NCBI RefSeq assembly: GCF_025698545.1
Contig: NC_068573.1
Span: 9,819,874-9,883,873 of the forward strand
Length of the DNA: 64,000 bases
Source: Gossypium raimondii
Lineage: Eukaryota; Streptophyta; Magnoliopsida; Malvales; Malvaceae
Direction of reading: 5' to 3'
This document shows positions 46,661 through 56,149 of the stretch, one piece after another. Position 1 is the first letter of the stretch; each line of letters starts with the position of its first letter. Below the pieces are notes generated by a model, which worked only from the letters and a program-made list of their open reading frames with translations, had not been told where the DNA came from and made no database searches. Made by a program: the position numbers and the translations under genes.

Positions 46661-49045
46661 ATGGATATCGAACTCAATGAAAGGATGGAAAGGATGGAAA
46701 GAACCCAAAGAGAATTGCAGGAGCAACTGGCCAAGTCGCAGCAAGAGGCAAGAGATTTGATGGTGAGATCTCGAGAGGAATCGCTCGAGCAAAGAGATCA
46801 AATGACCAAAATGATGGAAATGATGACGGCCTTGGTCAAAGGAAAGGGACCTATGCAGAGCCCCGATATCGTAGAACCGCCTCAGTCAAGAGCTAATCAA
46901 GATCCACTTTATCCCCCGGGATTTACTCCACCTCATGTCCATACAATGCAAAGAGGATACCCCCAAAGAGAACCTACAAGTCAGGAACAACATCCTACTC
47001 CATCTGCTCATTTAGGACAGGGAATGTTTGTATCGAACCCTGGGGCTAATCCTTCAGATCCAATTGTTCCAAACCTAGATGATCCTGTAAAAGTAGTAAG
47101 GCTGAGAATTGATTACAATAACGCTCAGGATAAGTACAGGATCCTGGAAGAGAGGATCAAGGCGAGAAAGTATTTGAAGTTTTCTACTTTGAGTGCCAAA
47201 GAGCTCAGTTTGGTACCTGATTTGGTCTTACCCCCAAAATTTAAGGCACCTGATTTCGAGAAGTATGACGGAGCAAGATGTCCAAAGGCGCATTTGATCA
47301 TGTTTTGCCGAAAGATGACTGGTTATGTAAACGATGATAAATTGTTGGTGCATTACTTTCAAGATAGTTTGGTTGGCTCAGCCCTTCGATGGTATAATCA
47401 ACTCAGTAGAGAGAGAATCTGATCATGGAAGGATTTGGCTTCAGCATTCTGTGAGAAATATAGGCATGTATCGGATATGGTGCCTGATCGACTAACCTTA
47501 CAAATGATGGAAAAGAAGCCGACAGAGACTTTTCGGCAGTATGCACAAAGATGGAGGGATATCTCGGCTCAGGTGGAGCCTCCGTTAACTAAGACAGAGA
47601 TAACGGTCCTCTTCATTAATACTCTCAAAGCGCCGTTTTATGATAAATTGGTAGGAAGTGCCACAAAGGACTTCGCGGATATTGTAATATCCAGGGAGCT
47701 TATTGAAAACGCCGTCAAGAGTGGGAGAATGGAAGGCCCCGAGAGTTCGAAGAGGGTAGTACCCGCAAAGAAAAAGGAGGCAGAGGCTCATATGGTTGGA
47801 ATCGAGAGTCACTGTGCCCCCAATTCGTACCCCGTCCAATCACGACCTCATTATCGCCCACCTTCAAACTTATACTTTCCTCCTCAAGGTCCTTACCATC
47901 AAGCACCTCCGTCTTACCCCGTTTATGCTATGAATAACCAAAGACCATTCACCTTGTTCCCACCAAACACCATGCCTACACAAAGTCAACCTAAAAATGA
48001 TCAAAGACCAGCAAGACCCATTCCTGAAAAACCTCAATTCACCCCAATTCCTGTGCCATACGGAGAATTATACCTAAAACTGTTGGAGAAGCAATTGATA
48101 TCCCCACATTACATGGCACCCCTGAAGCCCCCTTACCCGAGGTGGTATGATCCTAATGCTAGTTGTGTGTATCACGCTGGGAATCAGGGACACTCTACAG
48201 AAAACTGTGTGGCCTTTAAAAAGAGGGTTCAAGGTCTCATCGATGCTGGCATTTTACGATTTGATGGTGTTAGCAATGTGACGGAAAATCCTCTTCCTAA
48301 CTATACTGGCGGGAATGTAAATGCGGTGATAGATGAAGACAGTTGGCAAGCCAAATGTGATGTTAATAAAGTAAGAACACCTTTGAAGAAGGTATGGGAG
48401 ATGATGATTGAAAATGGCATGCTATGTCCGTCTAGTAAGATCCTTAAAGAAGAAAATACAAAAGACCAGATTTTCTGTGATTTTCATGGCATTGAAGGGC
48501 ATGACATCCAATCTTGCAGGGAATTTAGAAAATTACTTCCGGACATGATAGATAACAAGGAGGTCAAAGTCTTTGATAGTGTGGAAGGGGCCGATGAGGG
48601 AGAAATATGTGCCTCTGATGATCAATTGATGGCTTTCCCTTATAGTGTCGATAGACCCTTGGTGATTTATTACGAGGTAAAGAAGGAAGAAGTTAGTCGA
48701 GAAGTTAAACCAAGTTTGATAATTGAAGTACCTGCTCCTTTCCCTTATAAGGACAACAAGGCAGTGCCTTGGAATTATGATGTCAATATTATTGTACCTG
48801 AGGGTGAAAAGTCCAAGGTTGTGAGTGAAGGTGTTAGCGGAGTAGGGCATTTTACTCGTAGCGGAAGATGTTATTCTCCCGAGACGGTTGAGCCAAAGAA
48901 GAAGGTTGCTGGTCCGAGCCAAAAAGGAAAAGCACCAATGTATGAGGTTGAGGATGATGTTGAAACACAACTTGAGCAGGAAGTTAAAAAGGCTGTGAAT
49001 GAGAAGGAAGCACATGAGTTCTTAAAGTTTATTAAGTCACAGTGA
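46661..49045 (+). pseudogene. gag of the Ogre-like element, one internal TGA
   Basis: One frame of 795 codons interrupted only by TGA at 47420-47422. N-terminal coiled coil (ERMERMERTQRELQEQLAKS), YPPGFTPPH, then the capsid-like core LVPDLVLPPKFKAPDFEKYD, HYFQDSLVGSALRWYNQL, SWKDLASAF, FRQYAQRWRDISAQVEPPL. A Pro/Tyr-rich linker (47820-48050) and two CxxH-type repeats follow (CVYHAGNQGHSTENC, CDFHGIEGHDIQSC), likely zinc or RNA binding. It ends with an acidic stretch and EAHEFLKFIKSQ. The TGA falls where the minus-strand relative reads through (KVSSWKDL), so it is a mutation and not a recoding site. Confidence 0.88.
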
Positions 49046-49780
49046 ATATAGCGTCGTAGAACAATTAAACAAGCAGCCGGCCCGAATCTCGGTATTGTCT
49101 CTATTGTTGAACTCGGAGCCACATCGAAATGCCTTGTTAAAAGTGTTAAATCAAGCTTATGTGGCGAACAATGTATCCGTGGAAAAGCTTGATAGGTGGG
49201 CAAATAATATAAATGCAGATAATTTCATCTCTTTTAGTGATGACGAAATACCGCCAAATGGTAGGGGCTCCGTAAAAGCATTGCACATCACAACCAATTG
49301 CAAAGGTTACATATTACCAAATGTGCTCATCGACAATGGATCTGCACTCAATGTTATGCCTTTGGCCACGCTTTCTAGGATCTTAGGTTGATATGTCTTA
49401 TCTGAGGCCTTGTTATTCTACAGTAAGGGCATTTGATGGGACACGGCGAGAAGTCATGGGAAAGATCGAAATTCCTTTAAAAGTGGGGCCATGTGTATAT
49501 GATATCGAGTTTCAGGTCATGGACATCACGCCTTCATACAATTGCCTCTTAGGAAGACCTTGGATCCATTCTGCTGGGGCAGTTCCTTCATCTCTCCATC
49601 AAAAAGTAAAGTTCATCATGGATAGCCGTTTGATTACTGTTGGTGGTGAGGAAGACATCATCGCATCTATCTCTACTGATGCACCCTACATCGAAATAAG
49701 CGAGGATGCGGTAGAATGTTCTTTTCGCTCCTTGGAATTTATCAATGCTACATTTGTTCTTTGAAAGGAATAAGATCCCT
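49038..49780 (+). pseudogene. Aspartic protease region of the Ogre-like element
   Basis: Follows gag with a frameshift at about 49037. LLLNSEPHRNALLKVLNQAY, then the active-site motif VLIDNGSALNVMP, with D-N-G instead of D-S/T-G, which is usual in this lineage. After a second frameshift near 49391 come TVRAFDGTRREVMGKIEIP, SYNCLLGRPWIHSAGAVPS and DAVECSFRSLEFINATFV. A third frameshift near 49760 returns to the gag frame. Confidence 0.85.
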
Positions 49781-50262
49781 ATTCCCAAACCGTCAAGGAA
49801 TCTAGGGATGGGAATTAAAGTCGATGTGGGAAAAGGAGCTCGAGCGAGGAAAGGTTTGGGAAAATATCAACAAGGGATGGTTAGAGCTTTGAAACCAACG
49901 CACCACAAGGGCCGATACGGTTTGGGGTTTAAACCAGATATACATCAAAGAAGAAAACAATTGCAGAAAGATCGAGAGAGAAGAATCGCAAGGGCTTCAA
50001 GCCAGGAATTGGGGTGGGAGCCGTTAGTGTATCCTCCTTTGTTAAGAACATTTACATCAGCAGGAGTGATGTACTCAGGGCAGAACAACTCGCAAGTCAC
50101 ATTATTGATTGAAAAGGGTCTTCAGAATATCAGCCTAAATGCTATTGACAATGAGAATGATGAAATTAAGAATGCTTCAATGATACGCCCTTGTCCTCCA
50201 GGATATGTTTTGAACAACTGGACTGCTGAGGACCTCCTTGTAGTTTTTAAGTCCCCTTCAGA
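49781..50262 (+). pseudogene. G-patch-like segment between protease and intron
   Basis: Reading IPIPKPSRNLGMGIKVDVGK, GARARKGLGKYQQGM, KGRYGLGFKPD and HQRRKQLQKDRERRIARAS: repeated Gly at G-patch-like spacing (GMGIKV, GKGARARKGLGKYQQG) and a basic tail. G-patches after protease are known from betaretroviruses, where they bind nucleic acid. Here the resemblance is by eye. The frame ends at the intron donor with KSPSE. This copy of the segment has no lesion of its own, but frameshifts upstream disconnect it. Confidence 0.6.
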
Positions 50263-50528
50263 GTAATGCTCAATGTTAACCCTTCATTTTGTGTGTCCTT
50301 AAACAGTAGGATTCCTTTTGTAAGAGCTTCTGTTTGCTCTTTATCATTTCAATGAACATTAATGAAGATGCATTTTGTTTTATATTGTCATATTCTTTTC
50401 ATTAACTGCGACTACTCATTCTCATTCATATCCTTTTCTAGGCATATATCTCATATCATCTCATATCATTGTGTTTTGATTACAATACCTCAATACTCTA
50501 CTATAGCCTTTTTCCATTCACCTTTCAG
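50263..50528 (+). other. Predicted 266-bp intron between protease and RT
   Basis: Donor CCTTCAGA|GTAATG, acceptor CACCTTTCAG|GTGCTCAG after a pyrimidine- and A/T-rich tract. A TAA stop lies in the donor itself (50264-50266) and more stops follow, so unspliced RNA ends at protease. Removing 50263-50528 joins GA to G in phase 2 and continues in frame as KSPSE-CSDINGMNNPV. Introns between protease and RT are known for Ogre elements; the minus-strand relative has one at the same place (20484-20704). Confidence 0.8.
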
Positions 50529-52200
50529 GTGCTCAGATATCAATGGCATGAATAATCCCGTTATGAATCCTGAAATCAATTTTGAGAAGGTTGTTTGTTT
50601 AGGAGAATTCGTCGCGAAAATGTTGAAGATTGTGTCTCGCCTCTCGACTTCATCGAGAATGGTGGAACAAGAAGAGAAACAAATCCTACCCCATCAAGAA
50701 TCTGTTGAGGTAGTTAACTTGGGGAACGAAGAAGAGAAACAAGAAGTGAAGATTGGGACTTCCATTTCAGAAAACACAAGGCAAGATTTGATCGCCTTGC
50801 TCCATGAATACAAGGATGTGTTTGCCTGGTCTTATCAGGATATGCCAGGATTGAACACGGATATTGTGGTCCACAAGCTCCCACTGAAACCAGAATGCAA
50901 GCCCGTTCAGCAGAAATTAAGAAGGATGAGACCCGAAATGCTGTTAAAGATAAAAGAGGAAGTCAAGAAACAATTTGACGCTGGCTTCCTACAAGTCTCA
51001 AAGTATCCAGAATGGGTAGCTAATATAGTCCCAGTGCCGAAGAATGATGGCAAGGTGCGAATGTGCGTAGATTATCGTGATCTAAATCAAGCAAGCCCTA
51101 AGGATAACTTTCCTTTACCGCACATCGACACTTTGGTGGATAATACGGCAAAGCATTCTCTGTTTTCTTTCATGGATGGTTTCTCAGGATATAATCAGAT
51201 AAAGATGGCTCCCGAAGACATGGAGAAAACTACATTCATAACAATGTGGGGAACCTTCTGCTACAAGGTAATGCCGTTCGGATTAAAGAATGCTGGGGCA
51301 ACATATCAGAGAGCCATGGTGACATTATTCCATGATATGATGCACAAAGAAATAGAAGTTTATGTCGATGATATGATTGCCAAATCTCGGGAAGAAAGAG
51401 AGCATGTTGGGAGTCTTAGGAAGTGTTTGAAAGATTAAGAAAGTTCAGTTGAAGCTTAACTTGCCAAATGTACATTTGGGGCTACCTCAGGAAAACTGCT
51501 AGGTTTCATTGTTAGTGAAAGAGGTATCGAGGTTGACCCAGATAAGATAAAAGCTATACAAGAACTGCCTCCCTCGCGTACACAAAAGGAAGTCAGAGGT
51601 TTTTTAGGAAGGTTGAATTACATTGCTCGATTCATTGCTCAACTTACCAATCAGTGTGACCCAATTTTTCGACTCCTTCGAAAACGTAATCCGGGAGAAT
51701 GGAACGAGGAGTGCCAAGTGGCCTTCGACAAGATAAAACAGTATCTATCTAATCCTCCTGTGCTAGTACCGCCGACCCTTAGAAAACCCTTAATATTGTA
51801 CCTGACCGTGTTTGAGAACTCAATGGGTTGCGTACTGGGGCAACATGATGAGTCAGGGAGAAGAGAAAAGGCAATTTACTACCTCAGCAAGAAGTTCACA
51901 GAATATGAGGCAAAATACCCTTCAATTGAGAAGTTTTGTTGTGCATTGATTTGGACGGTTCGAAGGCTCAGACAATACATGTTGTATCACACGACATGGT
52001 TAATTTCAAAACTGGACCCAATAAAGTACATGATGGAGTCACCTGCACTCTCAGGGAGAATGGCCCGATGGCAGATCCTATTGACTGAGTATGACATTGT
52101 ATATGTGAGCCAAAAGTCGATAAAAGGAAGCGCAATAGCTGACTTCTTGGCAAGTCATGCAATGGAGGAATACGAGCCTTTGAGATTTGAGTTCCCAGAT
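50529..52200 (+). pseudogene. Reverse transcriptase and first RNase H
   Basis: One frame from the acceptor. RT blocks: DVFAWSYQDMPGLN, YPEWVANIVPVPKNDGKVRM, CVDYRDLNQASPKDNFPLPH, FMDGFSGYNQIKM, MPFGLKNAGATYQRAM and the catalytic YVDDM near 51361. Two TAA codons (51436 and 51457) fall in a 30-bp stretch where small compensating indels disturb the frame, which is then restored (AKCTFGATSGKLLGFIVSER). RNase H follows: LYLTVFENSMGCVLGQH, AIYYLSKKFTEYEAKYPSIE, WTVRRLRQYM; the first catalytic Asp is not obvious (FEN), as in a degenerate RNase H. Confidence 0.9.
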
Positions 52201-52650
52201 GAAGATTTGATGTGCATTTCAGAAAAAGAGGGCGAGTCATCAAAAGGAAAGTCATGGAAGACGAGCTTTGATGGTACATCAAATGCATTGGGGCATGGGA
52301 TAGGAGCAGTCTTAGTATCACCTGAAGGGGACCATTACCCACTTACTGCCAGATTGAATTTCTTCTGTACAAATAATATAGCGGAATATGAAGCTTGCAT
52401 CATAGGACTTCGTGCAGCTATCAAGAGGAAAATCAAAATCTTAGAGGTACACGGGGACTCAGCACTAGTCATTTACCAAGTTCGTGGAGATTGGGAAGTA
52501 AGAGATTCAAAATTAGTCAAATATCGCGATCTCGTCGCAGAGCTAATCAAGTAATTCTATGAAGTGACTTTTAACTACTTTCCACGGGAAGAGAATCAAT
52601 TGGCTGATGCCCTAGCCACCTTGGCTTCGATGTTCAAAGCAAACAAAGAA
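52201..52650 (+). pseudogene. Archaeal-type RNase H (second RNase H)
   Basis: WKTSFDGTSNALGHGIGAVL (Asp), CTNNIAEYEACIIGL (Glu), VHGDSALVIYQVRGDW (Asp) and EENQLADALATLASM (Asp) give the complete DEDD set of an archaeal-type RNase H. The domain lies directly after the normal RNase H, diagnostic for the Tat/Ogre lineage. A single TAA at 52552-52554 interrupts it (AELIK-stop-FYEV), in frame with both sides, most simply explained by a CAA to TAA change. Confidence 0.88.
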
Positions 52651-53982
52651 AATGAAATAATGCCTATCCAAATGAGCATATATGAGACCCCAGCACACTG
52701 TTTTAGCATTGAGGAAGAGTCAGATGGACGACCATGGTTCCATGATATCCTAGAGTACATCAAGAATCAAGCGTACCCTGAGCAAGTAAATGAGAATGAC
52801 AAAAGAACAATCAGAAGAATGGCGATTGGGTTTGTTCTTGACGGGGATATTCTATACAAAAGAGGAAAAGATCAAGTGCTCCTGAGGTGCGTGGACGCTG
52901 TTGAAGCTAGAAAGATACTTGAGGAGGTTCATGAAGGAATTTGTGGAACGCATGCCAGTGGTTTCACCATGGCCAGGCAGATTATGAGACTTGGTTATTA
53001 TTGGCTGACGATGGAAAGGGATTGCATTGGTTACGCACGAAAGTGCCACAAATGTCGAATTTATGGCGATAAAATTCATGCAGCTCCGTCGCCCCTTCAT
53101 GTCATGACTTCTCCGTGGCCCTTTTCTATGTGGGGCATGGATGTTATAGGGCCGATTTCCCCGAAAGCTTCCAATGGACATCGATTCATCTTTGTGGTTA
53201 TAGACTACTTCACAAAATGGGTAGAAGCCACTTCGTTTGCTAATGTGACGAAGGCTGCAGTCTGTAGGTTCTTAAAAAATGAGATCATATGTCGATATGG
53301 TCTGCCTGAAAGAATCATTTCAGATAATGCTTTAAATTTGAACAACAAGATGATGAAAGAAGTGTGTGAGCAATTTCAGATAAAACATCATAATTCTTCG
53401 CCCTATCGCCCAAAGATGAACGGAGCAGTAGAAGCCGCTAATAAGAACATTAAGAGGATTATTGGGAAGATGACTGAGACATATAAAGACTGGCACGAAA
53501 AGCTACCATTCGCCTTGTACGCATATCGCACCTCGGTACGGACGTCTACGGGGGCAACTCCTTTTTCTCTGGTCTACGGGATGGAAGCCGTTCTGCCTAT
53601 CGAAGTAGAGATCCCATCCCTACGCGTCTTAATGGAGACAAGATTAGAAGAATCAGAGTGGGTTCAAGCTCGATATGATCAGCTAAACCTTATTGAAGGG
53701 AAATGCTTGAAGGCAATTTGTCATGGACAGATGTATCAGAAAAGAATGATCACGACTCATGATAAAAAGATGCGGCCAAGAGAATTTCGTGAAGGGGAGC
53801 TTGTTTTAAGAAAGATCCTCCCGATACAAAAGGACTTTCGAGGAAAATGGTCACCAAATTGGGAAGGGCCATACGTTGTAAAAAAGGCATTCTCAAGAGG
53901 GGCTCTGATTCTCACTGAGATGGACGGGAAAGAATTACCTAATCCAGTGAACTCAGATGCTGTGAAGAAATATTATGCTTAA
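52651..53982 (+). CDS. Integrase of the Ogre-like element
   Basis: Open from the TAA at 52552 to 53982. HHCC zinc finger: VHEGICGTHASG with CHKCRIYGD. Core: WGMDVIGPI (Asp), RIISDNALNLNNK (Asp), AVEAANKNIKRI (Glu), so DDE is intact. The C-terminus has STGATPFSLVYGMEAVLPIE, REFREGELVLRKI and KWSPNWEGPYVVKKAF, and ends VKKYYA. It would insert element cDNA into the genome with a 5-bp stagger, matching the 5-bp target duplication. It is intact as a domain but normally made only as part of a polyprotein. Confidence 0.85.
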   Translation, partial: NEIMPIQMSIYETPAHCFSIEEESDGRPWFHDILEYIKNQAYPEQVNENDKRTIRRMAIGFVLDGDILYKRGKDQVLLRCVDAVEARKILEEVHEGICGTHASGFTMARQIMRLGYYWLTMERDCIGYARKCHKCRIYGDKIHAAPSPLHVMTSPWPFSMWGMDVIGPISPKASNGHRFIFVVIDYFTKWVEATSFANVTKAAVCRFLKNEIICRYGLPERIISDNALNLNNKMMKEVCEQFQIKHHNSSPYRPKMNGAVEAANKNIKRIIGKMTETYKDWHEKLPFALYAYRTSVRTSTGATPFSLVYGMEAVLPIEVEIPSLRVLMETRLEESEWVQARYDQLNLIEGKCLKAICHGQMYQKRMITTHDKKMRPREFREGELVLRKILPIQKDFRGKWSPNWEGPYVVKKAFSRGALILTEMDGKELPNPVNSDAVKKYYA

Positions 53983-54935
53983 AAAAAACAAACAAAAAAA
54001 TAGAAAAAAAAAAAAAAAACAGAAAAAAACAGACAAAACAAAAACAAAAAAAGAGAAAAAATCAAGATGAAAACCGAAAAGGCGTCTTGATAAACAAAAA
54101 GATTAGGATGAAAACCCGAAAAGGCGTCCTAATGAAGTGGGCTCGGGCTTGAAGAAGCCAATTGGCTTGAACGGGGAGTCGAATGGCGGGGTTACAATAT
54201 TTGAAGCATTCTCAGAAGCTCAAAATCTTCTACACAAGAAGCCGTGCTCGAAAAGATCCAGGATGAAGAAACGTGGAAAGTTCATGCATTGGATATCTAG
54301 AGCATTTCTGGCCATTGAACTCGCTTTCTTTTCTTTATGACAATTTATTTGTTAAACTTTCCTTGTCAATTTTTTGTTTGTTGCTTTTGAAAAAAAATGA
54401 AATGAATGTGAGATATTTCTTTCATGCCTACTTTGCCTTTTTATGCATCTCATGATTTATTCATTTAAATGATAAATAGTAAGATGACATACTCTAAACA
54501 AAAGGAATGTTGAGCATTACCTGGATGAGAATTTGATAAATACAAGGGCCCCAAAGAAGGAACAATGTTCAGCAGGGGGTAAGAGAGTGATATACGAAGA
54601 AATGTGGATTACTTGCAAACCTTGAAGATGAGTACAAAACTTGAGAGAAAGTCGTGAATGGAGGCAATGAATGCGGACCCTCACAAAAATCAAAAGTGGG
54701 GCACGTGACAAACAGCCTACGGTGCATTGCATGATTATGTAGACACAAAAGCATTTAGGACAAACATGTGCATATCGTAATAACATCATACATGACATAT
54801 ACAGGTATACCAGTAGAGCAAGGAATACTAGGAGAAAGGCATGCATGAATCAATGAGGAAGAAGGCTTTTAGTTTCACGATGTTTTTTGAAACCTGTTCT
54901 TTCAAGAAATATTTAAAAAAAATTGCTTTTTTCAA
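53983..54935 (+). other. 3' UTR, A-rich start and duplicated GAAAACCCGAAAAGG
   Basis: An almost pure A/C/G-A tract (53983-54065) follows the pol stop. Then come two copies of GATGAAAACCCGAAAAGGCG or GATGAAAACCGAAAAGGCGT (54066 and 54108). The remainder has no coding frame I can support: 54137-54340, 54273-54455 and the minus frames 54517-54846 are unconserved. Confidence 0.6.
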
Positions 54936-56035
54936 AAATCAACTCATAATCTGAGGTGAGTTGAGCCTCGGGTCCTGTTGAGGTATTTTTTAATTTCGCT
55001 TTTTCAAAATCAACTCATAATCAGAGGTGAGTTGAGCCTCGGGTCCTGTTGAGGTATTTTAAATTTCTTTTTTTCAAAAATCAACTCATATCTGAGATGT
55101 GAGTTGAGCCTCGGGTCACTGTTGAGGTATTTTAAATTTCGCTTTTTCAAAAATCAACTCATAATCAGAGGTGAGTTGAGCCTCGGGTCCTGTTGAGGTA
55201 TTTTTTAAATTTCGCTTTTTCAAAAAATCAACTCATATCTGAGAGGTGAGTTGAGCCTCGGGTCACTGTTGAGGTATTTTTTATTTTCATTTTTTCAAAA
55301 ATCAACTCATAATCTGAGGTGAGTTGAGCCTCGGGTCATCCGAGGTATTTCTTTTAAATTTTCGTTTTCAAAATCAACTCATAATCTGAGGTGAGTTGAG
55401 CCTCGGGTCATGCCGAGGTATTTCTTTTAAATTTCTTTTTCAAAAATCAACTCATAATCTGAGAGGTGAGTTGAGCCTAGGACCATGCCGAGGTATTTCT
55501 TTTAAATTTATGTTTTTGAAAAATCAACTCATATTGCGAGAGGTGAGTTGAGCCTCGGGTCACGCTGAGGTATTTTTTTTTAAATTTCTGCTTTTTTCAA
55601 AAAAAATCAACTCATAATACAGAGGTGAGTTGAGCCTCGGGTCACGCTGAGGTATTTTTTTTAATTTCTACTTTTTTCAAAAAATCAACTCATAATACAG
55701 AGGTGAGTTGAGCCTCGGGTCATGCCGAGGTATTTCTTTTAAATTTTCGTTTTCAAAAAATCAACTCATAATCTGAGGTGAGTTGAGCCTCGGGTCATGC
55801 CGAGGTATTTCTTTCAAATTTTGTTTTCAAAATCAACTCATAATGCGAGAGATGGTTTGAGCCTCGGGTCACTGAGATATTTTCAATTTACTTTTTTTTC
55901 AAAAAATCAACTCATAATGCTAGAAGTGAGTTGAGCCTCGGGTTACGCTGAGGTATTTTCAATATCTATTTTTCAAAGGTCAACTCACAATCTGAGAAGT
56001 GAGTTGAACTTCGGATCGCACACCAAGTTATTTTC
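54936..56035 (+). repeat. 15-unit 74-bp tandem array with two hairpins per unit
   Basis: Units start at about 54940, 55011, 55083, 55156, 55229, 55303, 55375, 55449, 55525, 55609, 55687, 55763, 55834, 55908 and 55980. Each contains CAACTCA-N8 to N11-TGAGTTG (7-bp stem) followed by CCTCGG-loop-CCGAGG, TTGAGG or CTGAGG (6-bp stem with G-U pairs allowed), then GTATTTTT and a T-rich spacer. Only the unit at 55834 loses the first stem clearly. Lies between pol and PPT, so it is transcribed with the element. Confidence 0.93.
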
Positions 56036-56136
56036 AATTTCAGGCTTTTAAAAAGAATATAGACAAAAAATTGGACAATCGAGCAAAATTCAGTGCTTTT
56101 AAATCTTTGCTCTATCCCTGTTTCACAGAGATGAGC

Positions 56137-56149
56137 AAAGAGGGGCAGC
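56137..56149 (+). promoter_or_regulatory. Polypurine tract
   Basis: AAAGAGGGGCAGC immediately before the 3' LTR, the expected primer for plus-strand DNA synthesis. Confidence 0.8.

Noticed and set aside
47585..47906. Minus ORFs opposite gag
   Set aside because: Shadows of the well-supported plus-strand gag frame.
49340..49360. Inactivated protease because of D-N-G
   Set aside because: DNGSALNV is usual for this lineage, so the substitution is not by itself a lesion.
54936..56035. CRISPR-like array of regular repeats
   Set aside because: The units are contiguous tandem repeats with no unique spacers, in the 3' UTR of a plant retrotransposon.
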